From positions 1 through 47,763 of the forward strand of contig DAOUZE010000002.1 in NCBI GenBank assembly GCA_030665765.1: DNA of 47,763 nucleotides. The letters run 5' to 3'. The DNA comes from Filomicrobium sp. (GTDB lineage: Bacteria > Pseudomonadota > Alphaproteobacteria > Rhizobiales > Hyphomicrobiaceae). Position 1 is the first letter of the stretch. Each line of letters starts with the position of its first letter. This document shows positions 25,686 to 33,872 of the stretch, piece by piece. The notes beneath the pieces were generated by a model. That model was not told where the DNA came from and ran no database searches. It was given only the letters and a program-made list of their open reading frames with translations. Made by a program: the position numbers and the translations under genes.

Positions 25686-25826
25686 CCTCACTCACTCCGG
25701 AGACGTTTCCAGCTAGCTGCTGGCGGCCTTGCTGGGTCATTTACCGCTGCGGCTGCTGGATGTCGATGAAACGTTGGAATTGGATTGGTAACATTGCCGA
25801 ACAATGTGGCCGGCCGGCGTCCCGCG

Positions 25827-26621
25827 CTAACGGAATGCCGCGTGTAAGAGATCGTCCCGGATTGCCCGCACCTGCGCCTTGGCTGCGTCGGTCAACAAAC
25901 GGACGTCATTTTGCAAAGTGCACATGCCGAATCCCTCGGCAAAACGTTTCTTGGCCGTTTCGGGACCGTCCGTATGGATTGCCGCGAAGCGATTGTGTTG
26001 CTGCGCCGCCGAGAGCGCCGAGCTGATCGCTGCAACAACGGTGGGATCACTTGGCGCCATAGATGGGGGAGCCCCGAAAGCCAGCGAGAGGTCGCCCGGG
26101 CCGACATAGATACCATCCAGCCCAGGGACTGACAGGATCGCATCCAAATTCTGCATACCCTCACGGGTCTCGATCATGGCCAACAATATTAACTCGGCGT
26201 CGGCGGCTGCGGCGTAGTCTCCGCTTGATCCAGCATCGGAGTATAAAGTGGCCCGATTGGGACCGAATGATCGCATCCCTCGTGGGGGATAACGACAGGC
26301 AGCGACAAACGCCTCTGCCGATTCTGCAGAGTTGACCATCGGGCAAATCAACCCGTAGGCACCGGCATCGAGGAGCTTCATCATCAAGCCGGGATCGTGC
26401 CAGGGAACCCGTGCTAAGGGGATTGTCTGCGTCGAGGAAATGGCTTGTAGCATCGCGAATGCGGTCTCGTAAGACATGGCGCCGTGCTGGAGATCAATCG
26501 TCAGGCTGTCGTAGCTCTGATGGGCCATGATTTCTGCGGCATAAGAGCACGGAATTGAACACCAACCATTGATCACAGGCGGCCCCTGCTCCAGGAGAGT
26601 TCGCAAGATGTTTTTGCGCAT
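25827..26621 (-). CDS. HpcH/HpaI-type aldolase
   Basis: A 264-residue class II pyruvate aldolase of the HpcH/HpaI family, which cleaves 4-hydroxy-2-keto acids to pyruvate (or oxaloacetate) and an aldehyde. The catalytic His is in DLQHGAMS (residue 46). The metal ligands are the Glu of MIETREGMQNLD and the Asp of YVGPGDLSLAFG. The segment VPWHDPGLMMKLLDAGAYGL with PMVNSAE is typical. The precise substrate (2,4-dihydroxyhept-2-enedioate, ketodeoxyrhamnonate or other) cannot be read from sequence. ATG 26621 follows AGGG by six bases. The symporter gene lies downstream on the same strand and the BzdR-like regulator is divergent; together they could form an uptake and cleavage unit. Confidence 0.88.
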   Translation of the reverse strand: MRKNILRTLLEQGPPVINGWCSIPCSYAAEIMAHQSYDSLTIDLQHGAMSYETAFAMLQAISSTQTIPLARVPWHDPGLMMKLLDAGAYGLICPMVNSAESAEAFVAACRYPPRGMRSFGPNRATLYSDAGSSGDYAAAADAELILLAMIETREGMQNLDAILSVPGLDGIYVGPGDLSLAFGAPPSMAPSDPTVVAAISSALSAAQQHNRFAAIHTDGPETAKKRFAEGFGMCTLQNDVRLLTDAAKAQVRAIRDDLLHAAFR

Positions 26622-27023
26622 CGTTTACCCTGATCTTTCCTTCCGAACGCGGAACAGTCAGTCCCAAGAATGCCTGGAGAAGGAATGCTTCGCATTAGCG
26701 AACGGCCTTTCCAGGGCGCATCGTCCTCATGTACACAATCGGAAGCATTACTCACTTTTTCCTGACATGGCGCAATTATCGTCCTCCGAATTCAACCTCA
26801 GAACCTATTATTTTGCTCAATGTAGACAAGCTTTCATAAAGTGCGCTGCAAAATTTATTGTTGCGCCGCGGTGCAAGTCGCTAGGAATGGGTGTACACTA
26901 TCTCCTGAAGACGTTTGCATAACTGAGGGCCTGTGGCCAAGCACAGCTCATACAAAACGAGGCTGGCTAACCCAGTCACAATTACGTTGTACAAGCGTGG
27001 GCCACCTTTCGATTGGAATGGGA
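26622..27023. other. Divergent promoter region between aldolase and BzdR-like regulator
   Basis: About 402 bp, AT-rich between 26740 and 26880. TGCA occurs at 26847, 26872 and 26916. BzdR of Azoarcus binds TGCA-containing repeats, so these are possible sites, but a four-base word is weak support. The palindrome GTGTACAC lies at 26891-26898. No gene is evident; the regulator frame is open upstream to 26841 without family similarity. Confidence 0.35.
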
Positions 27024-27947
27024 ATGGCAAAACACTCTAATGGCATCCCGAGCGAAGCACGGCGGGGGTCCGAACCGGCTGATGAAGCCTATCTGCGACT
27101 CGTTGGAGAGCGCGTTCGATTGATGCGTCTGCAGATGGGCATGTCGCGCAAGGCGCTGTCACATACTTCCGGCGTATCGGAGAGGTATCTCGCTGAACTC
27201 GAGAGGGGTTCGGGCAACGCTTCGCTGTTGGTATTGAGAAGCATCGCCGACGCTCTCGGAACTCGCGTGCACGACCTGACCATCGAGGATGATGATCGAC
27301 CGATCGACAAGACACTGGCCATCCATCACTTGGAGAAACTCGGCGCAGCGCAAGCTGCGGAGGCGCGCCAGCTGCTCGTCGACCGGTTTGGACGCAAGCC
27401 GCCTTCCCGTGTCGCGCGTATTGCGCTTGTCGGGATGCGTGGCGCTGGCAAAGCAACATTGGGTGGCGCGCTGGCACAGGCTCTATCGTTGCCCTGCGTC
27501 GACTTGGATCGCGAGGTCGAGCGCGCTAGCGGCATCGAAGTGTCGGAAGTGTTCTCGGTTCATGGTGAAGAAGTCTACCAACGGCTGCAGCACGAATGCC
27601 TGAGCAACGTTCTGAACAGCCTGCCGCGCGGTGTCATCACGACGGGAGGTGGGATCGTCCGGTCGAAGACCACCTATGATCTCTTGCTGGCTGGATGCTT
27701 TGTCGTTTGGGTGCGCGCGTCGCTCGATGAGATCCATCGCGGCTGGGGTGAGGAAACCTTCGACGGTGACGATGCCTACGCGGCAGAAGTGCACCCCAAG
27801 CTTGAAGCAGCACTGGCTGAAAGAGTGCCGCTCTACGAGATGGCAGACGCTGTTGCCGACACCACGGGGCGGACCGTCGAACAAGCAGTTAACGAGGTCC
27901 TCAAGCTGATCGAAGAACGTGCGGTGCGGCCGGGCCGAGCCGCATAG
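27024..27947 (+). CDS. XRE regulator with shikimate-kinase-like domain (BzdR/BoxR family)
   Basis: A 307-residue fusion. Residues 22-90 are an XRE helix-turn-helix (GERVRLMRLQMGMSRKALSH, SERYLAELERGSGNAS). From about 130 a shikimate-kinase-like P-loop domain follows: GMRGAGKATLG (the Walker A Ser/Thr after GK is Ala, then Thr), LDREVERASGIEVSEVF, TTGGGIVRSKTTYDLL. This layout is that of BzdR/BoxR, which sense benzoyl-CoA and repress aromatic degradation. No box or bzd gene is present in the window. ATG 27024 follows GGAATGGG closely; ATG 27018 is an alternative. It is divergent from the aldolase and may control the aldolase-symporter pair. The ligand here is unknown. Confidence 0.85.
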   Translation: MAKHSNGIPSEARRGSEPADEAYLRLVGERVRLMRLQMGMSRKALSHTSGVSERYLAELERGSGNASLLVLRSIADALGTRVHDLTIEDDDRPIDKTLAIHHLEKLGAAQAAEARQLLVDRFGRKPPSRVARIALVGMRGAGKATLGGALAQALSLPCVDLDREVERASGIEVSEVFSVHGEEVYQRLQHECLSNVLNSLPRGVITTGGGIVRSKTTYDLLLAGCFVVWVRASLDEIHRGWGEETFDGDDAYAAEVHPKLEAALAERVPLYEMADAVADTTGRTVEQAVNEVLKLIEERAVRPGRAA

Positions 27948-28134
27948 AACTCGTTCGAGCCGTCATCAAGCTAACTGGCTGGTCGCGCACTTTACCCTCC
28001 ACACTGGTTTAGGGAGTAGTCGCATGCGATCGACGCCTCCGCCGCGCGTTTATCAAAATCGCGCACGTTCTCCTTGAAACAATAGCTCAGATCGCGCCTG
28101 AAACCGAACGCTTTGTCGCTAGATGGAAAATGCC

Positions 28135-28773
28135 CTAGGACGTCAGACGGCGGCATTCCTCGTCGCCCGGAAGCGGGTCGCAACCTAGGTTTTTCACACA
28201 GGTCTCTAGTGCGCTGCGGAGTTTTTCTGAAAAGATCCCGCTCAGCACTCCATTGTAGAGACCGTGCGCTTGCAGTCCACATTGATAGAGCTTGACCATG
28301 CGGGCTTTGCCGTAACGCATCGCCGAAGTGTAATCCTTAAGAGCACCAAGCTGATCGCCTAGCGCTTGACGGACGTGCGCGCGTGTGTCGAGGGCGTGAG
28401 GGCTGTTGGGTGAAAGTTGAAGGGCGCGCGCCACATCGGGCTTGGCTTTTTCGTACAGACCGGATTTGTAATAGGCCCAAGCCCGGTTATTGAGCGCTAC
28501 TGCAAAATCCGGCGAGATATCGATGGCGCGATCATAGTCGGGAATTGCCAGCTCGTAGCGTCCCTGTAATGAATACGCGAGCGCACGCATCGCGAAGGCG
28601 TAGCTCTTTTCAAGCGGCGGAAGCGGCAACTCCAATAGGCGCGAGCAGGCATCAATGCGATTGCCGCCGTTCGGACCAAAGCAATCTTGCTGCGTATCGG
28701 CAGCCCCCGGCGCCGTCAGAGCCATTGAAGCCGCCGCTAAAAGTGCGCCTAGCCTTAAACCCAGCTTTTTCAT
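28135..28773 (-). CDS. Exported TPR-repeat protein
   Basis: A 212-residue protein with a signal peptide (GLRLGALLAAASMALTAPGA) and three or four tetratricopeptide repeats between about 50 and 160: YAFAMRALAYSLQGRYELAI, then AVALNNRAWAYYKSGLYEKA and HALDTRAHVRQALGDQLGAL. TPR arrays bind partner proteins. CFGPNGG before the repeats and four later cysteines (CGLQ, CVKNLGC, CRRL) suggest disulfides in the periplasm. I start at ATG 28773, because the signal peptide begins there; the frame is open to 28989. The stop is TAG. No neighbour indicates the partner. Confidence 0.82.
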   Translation of the reverse strand: MKKLGLRLGALLAAASMALTAPGAADTQQDCFGPNGGNRIDACSRLLELPLPPLEKSYAFAMRALAYSLQGRYELAIPDYDRAIDISPDFAVALNNRAWAYYKSGLYEKAKPDVARALQLSPNSPHALDTRAHVRQALGDQLGALKDYTSAMRYGKARMVKLYQCGLQAHGLYNGVLSGIFSEKLRSALETCVKNLGCDPLPGDEECRRLTS

Positions 28774-29342
28774 ATTGCTCAAAGGCAGCACTCCCCACCC
28801 CAGACACCATTGTATTCGGATCTTGGCTTGATGGTTTTGACCAACATCGGACCAATCTCGGGGACCTAATATATATGCCAAAAAAGCCTGAATCACTGAC
28901 GTGTTTAGCCCTGATGTCCAAGTTTTGAGCTTGGTCAACCCAATCGCCCTAACGGACAGAAAGGCCTCTTCTATAACGTGACCCTGCATCGTGACAGGAC
29001 AAAGACCTTAGCATACGATCCAGGCGGAAACGCATATTACGTCGGGACCGATGAAAAAGATGCCAACCCCGATGTCTCACTTTTACTCGCGCTTGGTCAG
29101 CGAATGCTCAAGTTAAGCGGTAGCGGCTTCAGCCCTGCCGCTGGAGAACGAAGCCAGACACAAACGGGCACGGCACTTGCTCTATCACATGAACGAATCC
29201 TGAGTTGCCCATTCAGATTGCACTCATTTCGATTGTGGCACTCGATTGCTCAAGCCATGATGCCAAGAAGACACTTGTCCTACGGAATGATCCTGATCTC
29301 AACCGGACGTTCCAACTTTTGCATTAAATTTGGAGAGCTCTC
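28774..29342. other. Long intergenic region
   Basis: A 569-bp stretch between the TPR gene (leftward) and the SH3 gene (rightward). A plus-strand frame of about 139 codons runs from 28978 to 29397 but starts without a ribosome-binding site, has no domain and overlaps the SH3 gene in another frame, so I reject it. No RNA gene or terminator was found. Confidence 0.45.
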
Positions 29343-29675
29343 GTGCTCGTCGCTAACGTCGGAAGATTTTTCACCGCCAGTATCTTTAGCGCTGTAGCGG
29401 CGTCTGCCTTCCTCGTGATGCCAGCGCCAACTGAATTTGACCGCGCGCAGGCCTTCGACTGTGCCCATGGCCCTCACAACTATCGCGTACGCGGGGTGGC
29501 GGACTAGGATGTCCTCAATATTCGCAGCCAGCCCTCCTCACGTTCTAGAGTTGTCGGACGCATCGGACCAGACGGCTTAGGAATACACTGCCTTGGTCCA
29601 TGCAAACGGAGTTGGTGCCTGGTGAGCTGGCGCGGCGGCGTCGGCTGGACCAATATGAAGTACCTTGGCGAGTAA
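29343..29675 (+). pseudogene. Exported SH3-like protein interrupted by one in-frame TAG
   Basis: The frame from GTG 29343 (seven bases after GGAG) to TAA 29675 is 111 codons long and is broken only by TAG at codon 55 (29505-29507). Before it lie a signal peptide (FFTASIFSAVAASAFLVM) and the start of an SH3-like domain, HNYRVRGVAD. After it the same frame continues the domain without a slip: DVLNIRSQPSSRSRVVGRI, GIHCLGPCKRSWCLVSW, GVGWTNMKYLGE. TGG to TAG is a one-base change that would explain it. Bacterial SH3 domains of this type bind cell-wall or protein ligands. It may be a recent pseudogene, a sequencing error or a readthrough site. Confidence 0.75.
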
Positions 29676-29812
29676 TAGCTCGACAGCGGAGGCCGCTTCT
29701 CGCACGAGAAGAGGGGCGACCTCTGGTCATGCGTTCTTGTGGTGGTGTATGGAACCGCGCGGTCAATGAGGGCTCTGATAAGCAAGGCAAGTTTGCCTAA
29801 TTGCGACGGTCA

Positions 29813-29824
29813 TTAACCGGTTAA
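29813..29824. promoter_or_regulatory. 12-bp palindrome upstream of coaBC
   Basis: TTAACCGGTTAA is a perfect palindrome 51 bp before the coaBC ATG at 29875. TTAACC resembles a half-site of the cell-cycle regulator CtrA, but CtrA sites have two TTAA words seven bases apart and here the gap is four. An operator for another dimeric protein is possible. Confidence 0.3.
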
Positions 29825-29874
29825 CGAAGCCCCCGCCGGGGTCGGCCAGGCTTAACCCTTCAAAACGTACCGGT

Positions 29875-31212
29875 ATGCTAGGTTGTCGGCGAATTCGGCC
29901 GCAGCACACCGACGAAAGCATCTCAAGAGTGGAACACAAGCGCATCCTCCTTATTATAGGCGGCGGTATTGCCGCCTACAAATGCCTGGAACTCATTCGA
30001 AGGCTGCGCGAACGCGGGGTGGGCGTGCGCGTGGTGATGACAACGGCAGCGCAGCAGTTCATCACGCCACTGTCAGTTTCGGCGCTGACCAACGAGCGCG
30101 TTTTCACCGAACTGTTCGACCTCGACGACGAAAGTGAGATTGGTCATGTCCGGCTCAGCCGCGATGCCGATGTCATCCTGGTCGCTCCGGCCACGGCCGA
30201 CCTTATTGCCAAAATGGCCAACGGACTTGCCAATGATCTGGCAAGTTCGGTGCTGTTGGCTTCCGACAAGCCACCATTGATTGCCCCAGCGATGAACCCC
30301 CGGATGTGGCTTAAACCGGCAACCCAGCGCAACGTCCGCCAGCTGTATGCGGACGGCGCTCGTTTCGTTGGACCGGAAACCGGCGAAATGGCGGAGCGCG
30401 ACGAAGCCGGACCAGGGCGGCTTGCCGAAGTCCCGGCTCTGATCGAGGCCATCGAAGAGATGACTGCTTCCGATCGCTCGGCAAGGACTCATAGCTCGAC
30501 AGGCCCGCTCCATAACCGGCACGTTGTTGTGACCAGCGGACCGACGCATGAGCCGATCGATCCCGTACGCTACATCGCCAACCGCTCTTCTGGAAAGCAA
30601 GGCCATGCCATCGCAGCTGCCGCCTTAGCAGCTGGCGCACGCGTAACGTTGATCTGCGGACCCGTCAATCTACCCGACCCGGCCGGAGTGGAGACGATCA
30701 AAGTTGAAACTGCCGCCGAGATGCTCTTCGCCGCAGAGCGGGCCCTGCCGGCAGATATCGCCGTCTTCTGTGCGGCAGTTGCGGATTGGCGGGTTGCCCA
30801 GCAAGGCACACAAAAAATCAAAAAGCAGAAGGGTGAGCCTGCTCCGGCGTTGGAGCTGGTGCCCAATCCCGACATTCTGAGAACGATTGCAAAGCAAAAA
30901 AAGGGTCGTCCGGAACTCGTGATCGGATTTGCCGCCGAGACCGAAAAGGTTATCGAGCATGCCAGCGCAAAGCTGAAGCGCAAGGGATGTGACTGGATCG
31001 TCGCCAACGACGTCTCAGCCGAGACCGGAATCATGGGCGGCAACCGCAACAGTGTGCACCTGATCCGTGAGGATGGACACGAGAGCTGGCCCGAATTGTC
31101 GAAAGACGAGGTTGCAGTAGCGCTTGTTAAAGAGATGGCACGGGAGTTCGCCGTCGCCGAAGAAAAAACGCAAATAAACAAGACCATGAGAGCCAAAACT
31201 CACAAGATATGA
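29875..31212 (+). CDS. coaBC: Bifunctional phosphopantothenoylcysteine decarboxylase / phosphopantothenate-cysteine ligase
   Basis: A 445-residue enzyme for two steps of coenzyme A synthesis. The flavin-dependent decarboxylase domain (about 22-200) begins [20 protein letters not shown] and has the PAMNPRMW motif. The ligase domain (about 210-430) has [36 protein letters not shown] and the KIKK loop. In E. coli a Cys in ACG before GPGRM takes part in the first half-reaction; here the sequence is [14 protein letters not shown], without Cys. I think relatives share this but cannot check. ATG 29875 is given; GTG 29929 is nearer the family start. Its stop overlaps the dut start (ATGA), an arrangement that I recall from other alphaproteobacteria. 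Confidence 0.93.
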   Translation: MLGCRRIRPQHTDESISRVEHKRILLIIGGGIAAYKCLELIRRLRERGVGVRVVMTTAAQQFITPLSVSALTNERVFTELFDLDDESEIGHVRLSRDADVILVAPATADLIAKMANGLANDLASSVLLASDKPPLIAPAMNPRMWLKPATQRNVRQLYADGARFVGPETGEMAERDEAGPGRLAEVPALIEAIEEMTASDRSARTHSSTGPLHNRHVVVTSGPTHEPIDPVRYIANRSSGKQGHAIAAAALAAGARVTLICGPVNLPDPAGVETIKVETAAEMLFAAERALPADIAVFCAAVADWRVAQQGTQKIKKQKGEPAPALELVPNPDILRTIAKQKKGRPELVIGFAAETEKVIEHASAKLKRKGCDWIVANDVSAETGIMGGNRNSVHLIREDGHESWPELSKDEVAVALVKEMAREFAVAEEKTQINKTMRAKTHKI

Positions 31213-31799
31213 TGAAGAGTAGCAAGCCAAAATCCGGCCCGGTTACCGTGAGATTCACGCGACTTTCGCATGGTGCGGACCTGCCGCTGCCTGCCTATCA
31301 GAGCGCTTTTTCAGCGGGTCTCGACCTGGTTGCGGCGGTTGGCTGGGATACACCTATAACCCTGTTACCTGGTTCGCGGACGCTGGTGCCAACCGGTCTC
31401 CAGCTCGCCCTGCCGGAAGGTTATGAGGGACAGGTTCGTCCCCGCTCCGGACTTGCGTTGTCGAGCGGAATCACAGTGCTTAACTCCCCTGGGACCATTG
31501 ACGCTGATTACCGGGGGGAAGTTGCCGTTTTGCTGGCGAACCTCGGTGGCGCTCCATTCGAAATCCGTCGCGGCGAACGGATCGCGCAGCTTGTCGTTGC
31601 CCCAGTTGCAAGGGTGGAGCTCGTTGAGGTCGAGGCGCTTGCGGAGACGGAACGCGGCACCGGTGGATTCGGCTCAACGGGGAAGGGTACCGCAGCAGCA
31701 GAGGCGAACCAGCCAAGCAACAAAGCCGATGGCAAACTGGAAAAGAAGACAAACAAGAAGGTAGCTGCAAGGAAGCCCGTTAAGAAGGGACGCAAGTAG
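31209..31799 (+). CDS. dut: dUTP diphosphatase with Lys-rich C-terminal tail
   Basis: Trimeric dUTPase, which hydrolyses dUTP to dUMP and keeps uracil out of DNA. All five motifs are present: [37 protein letters not shown] and the C-terminal [10 protein letters not shown]. The core ends near residue 150, the usual length. About 46 residues more follow, rich in Lys, Ala and Asn ([18 protein letters not shown] at the end). Such basic tails may bind nucleic acid; the role is unknown. The ATG overlaps the coaBC stop, and a second ATG follows at once. The stop is TAG. Confidence 0.93.
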   Translation: MMKSSKPKSGPVTVRFTRLSHGADLPLPAYQSAFSAGLDLVAAVGWDTPITLLPGSRTLVPTGLQLALPEGYEGQVRPRSGLALSSGITVLNSPGTIDADYRGEVAVLLANLGGAPFEIRRGERIAQLVVAPVARVELVEVEALAETERGTGGFGSTGKGTAAAEANQPSNKADGKLEKKTNKKVAARKPVKKGRK

Positions 31800-31976
31800 G
31801 ATCGCGAGCGGAGCCGCGGATCGTTCATTGAGCTAGTGGAGAGGCAAATCCGCATGACTGCGGTTTCGACTTGCGCTTTATTAGGTTCGCCAACCGTCTT
31901 TCGACGCATATTCAGGTGCCGCTCGTGAACGCCTTCGATCAGGCCGCATTATTCCAGGTGCGCCGACACCATGGAT

Positions 31977-32476
31977 CTACTTGCCTCCTAAAAGCTCAGT
32001 GGCGTTGTGACCCGCCTGGCTCCGGGGCTCGTTTCTCGAAGCCGCTTCAGATTCCTGCATACGGGCAATCAAATTCATCAAGTCAGCTCGAAGCGACATA
32101 ATCTGCTCTTTGGTCATCCCGAGCTGTGTGGCCACGTAACGTCTGTCGTCCAGTGTGCGAGCCTGCATGACCTTGCCTTGATCAGTGACATTGACCTGCA
32201 CTTCTCGTTCGTCACGCATACCGCGGTGGCGTTCTACGAGCTCCATGCTCTTGAGCAACGGAGTAAGCGTGCCCGGATCGAGCATCAGCCTGTCCCCGAT
32301 CGCGGATATCGTAGACCCCTTGTGTTCCCACAGGACAACGAGCACCAAGAATTGCAGATAGGTGAGACTCAGCGGCGTGAGTTTGTGTCTATAGGTCTTG
32401 GTGACAGCCCATGTTGACGCGTATAGCGCAAAACACAGCGGTTTTTCTAGCCGAAGTAGCTCGTAGGCTGATTCAC
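31977..32476 (-). pseudogene. OhrR/MarR-family regulator, frameshifted near its start
   Basis: The main frame encodes a MarR-type winged helix: LTYLQFLVLVVLWEHKGSTI, GDRLMLDPGTLTPLLKSMEL, a wing with DEREVQVNVTDQGK. Upstream the same frame continues through EKPLCFALYASTWAVTKTY, where the Cys matches the peroxide-sensing Cys of OhrR, and reaches a stop without any ATG, GTG or TTG. A proper start, GTG at 32476 nine bases after GAGGAG, is in another frame and meets TAG at once. One base missing near 32449-32452 would join MNQPTSYFG to LEKPLCF. So the gene is probably broken or the sequence has an error there. No ohr gene is next to it. Confidence 0.65.
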
Positions 32477-32646
32477 GACGCCTGGCTCCTCTTCTTGGCG
32501 CTAGTTCTTGATTATGAGCGCGATACTCAGAAATTTATTCGAGCACTCCCGGTCTAGCGCTCGTAATTGTTCGAAGTGCTTCTCACTTGAATTCCATCGT
32601 AGCAATGCGGTTCGTCTCAGCCTCCCATCCGGCCTCAAAAAAACCT

Positions 32647-33612
32647 CTACGAAATACGGCTCCCAACTTCATCGGGGGCTCCGAAGTGCCCGAAGTAGCG
32701 CGGGTCGATATTTTCCACCGGTAAGACTATCAACACGTCGGTGGTCCCAAATTGGCGATCGATAACGGCACCGTCACCGACAACGGCTCCCAACCGCAGG
32801 TACCCCTTGATAAGCGGCGGCATGGCTTTGAGAGCGGCACGCGCATCGACATCCTCTTTCGCCATCCTATCCATTGGAACGTGAAGTCGATCATGGGCGC
32901 GACAACGCCACTTATTTGGCGCGAGGGCATTGTGATGTAGGAAGCTCAGCGAGACTGAGTGCACATCTGGGTCCGTGCCAGGGAAGCTGGCGCAGCCAAT
33001 CATGACGTCGACTTTATGCTCACGCACGTAAGCCCATAGACCGTGCCAGAGTAGTTCAACGGTACGTTTGTTGCGGTAAGGCTTCAGCACGCAAGAACGC
33101 CCCAGTTCCATAAATTCGTAATTGCGGCGATGGAGTTTTATCAATGGCGCTATGTCATATTCGCCCTGCGTGTAGAACCCGAGACTGCGTTCGGCCTTCA
33201 ATTGCCGCAGAACCCGATAAGTCCCGACTACTGCAGGCCGACGATGCTGTCGCCACCCGCCGCCGGTGGTGGGGGCGGCGTGGTCGATGACCAAAAGATG
33301 ATCGCAGATCGCGTCGTAGGCGTCTTCATCGCGTTTGCGCATCCGAGCGGTGATGCTCGGTACTGCTGACATTTCTTCGTAGAAGACATTAAAGCGGAGT
33401 GCCTGCGCCTCGCGGACTTCATCTCGGCTTTGAGCGAGCCGTACTTCCATGGAGCCAACCCTGCCAAACGAGCGTGGGGCTAGTGGGCGACGGCGAGGCT
33501 GCAGCGCACTCATGCGATTCTGAGCGGCATAAGGACCAGCCAAGCGACGGCCGAATGCCGATACGTCGTAGTTCCCCGTAAAGCCGTTCGTTGCCAGTCG
33601 CTCTCGTGTCAT
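32647..33612 (-). CDS. olsB: L-ornithine N-alpha-acyltransferase (ornithine lipid synthesis)
   Basis: A 321-residue GNAT-superfamily enzyme that transfers a 3-hydroxyacyl group from acyl carrier protein to ornithine, the first step to ornithine lipids. Typical parts are MEVRLAQSRDEVREAQALRF and NVFYEEMSA, then the long insert VVGTYRVLRQ, FMELGRSCVLKPYRNKRTVE, IGCASFPGTDP and PPLIKGYLRLGAVVGDGAVID near the end. The partner OlsA is not next to it. ATG 33612 has GGGGAT about eight bases upstream; the frame is open further but the family begins later, so an ATG near residue 55 is possible too. The first 55 residues are Arg-rich and unlike the domain. Confidence 0.85.
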   Translation of the reverse strand: MTRERLATNGFTGNYDVSAFGRRLAGPYAAQNRMSALQPRRRPLAPRSFGRVGSMEVRLAQSRDEVREAQALRFNVFYEEMSAVPSITARMRKRDEDAYDAICDHLLVIDHAAPTTGGGWRQHRRPAVVGTYRVLRQLKAERSLGFYTQGEYDIAPLIKLHRRNYEFMELGRSCVLKPYRNKRTVELLWHGLWAYVREHKVDVMIGCASFPGTDPDVHSVSLSFLHHNALAPNKWRCRAHDRLHVPMDRMAKEDVDARAALKAMPPLIKGYLRLGAVVGDGAVIDRQFGTTDVLIVLPVENIDPRYFGHFGAPDEVGSRIS

Positions 33613-33872
33613 TGACTTGGATCCCCATATGGACGCGATCACCACAGAATACCGGCATGCGCTCGTCATGTTTGTCTATTTTTGTGCGGTGGCAACCCCC
33701 CGGATTCCATGGTGCGACTTCTAGCAATGTCAAAGGCTGTAAATGTGACCTCTTGCTACTGGCTCATTTGCAACCACGACCCATATGCAGCACACGACAC
33801 TTTGAAATCATATGAAGGTGTGTTTCCGGAGCTGTCAAATAGGGGGGCCGTCAGCATAGCGATTGTTTTCCC

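Noticed and set aside
28978-29397. Plus-strand frame of 139 codons
   Set aside because: No ribosome-binding site or domain, and it overlaps the well-supported SH3 gene in another frame.
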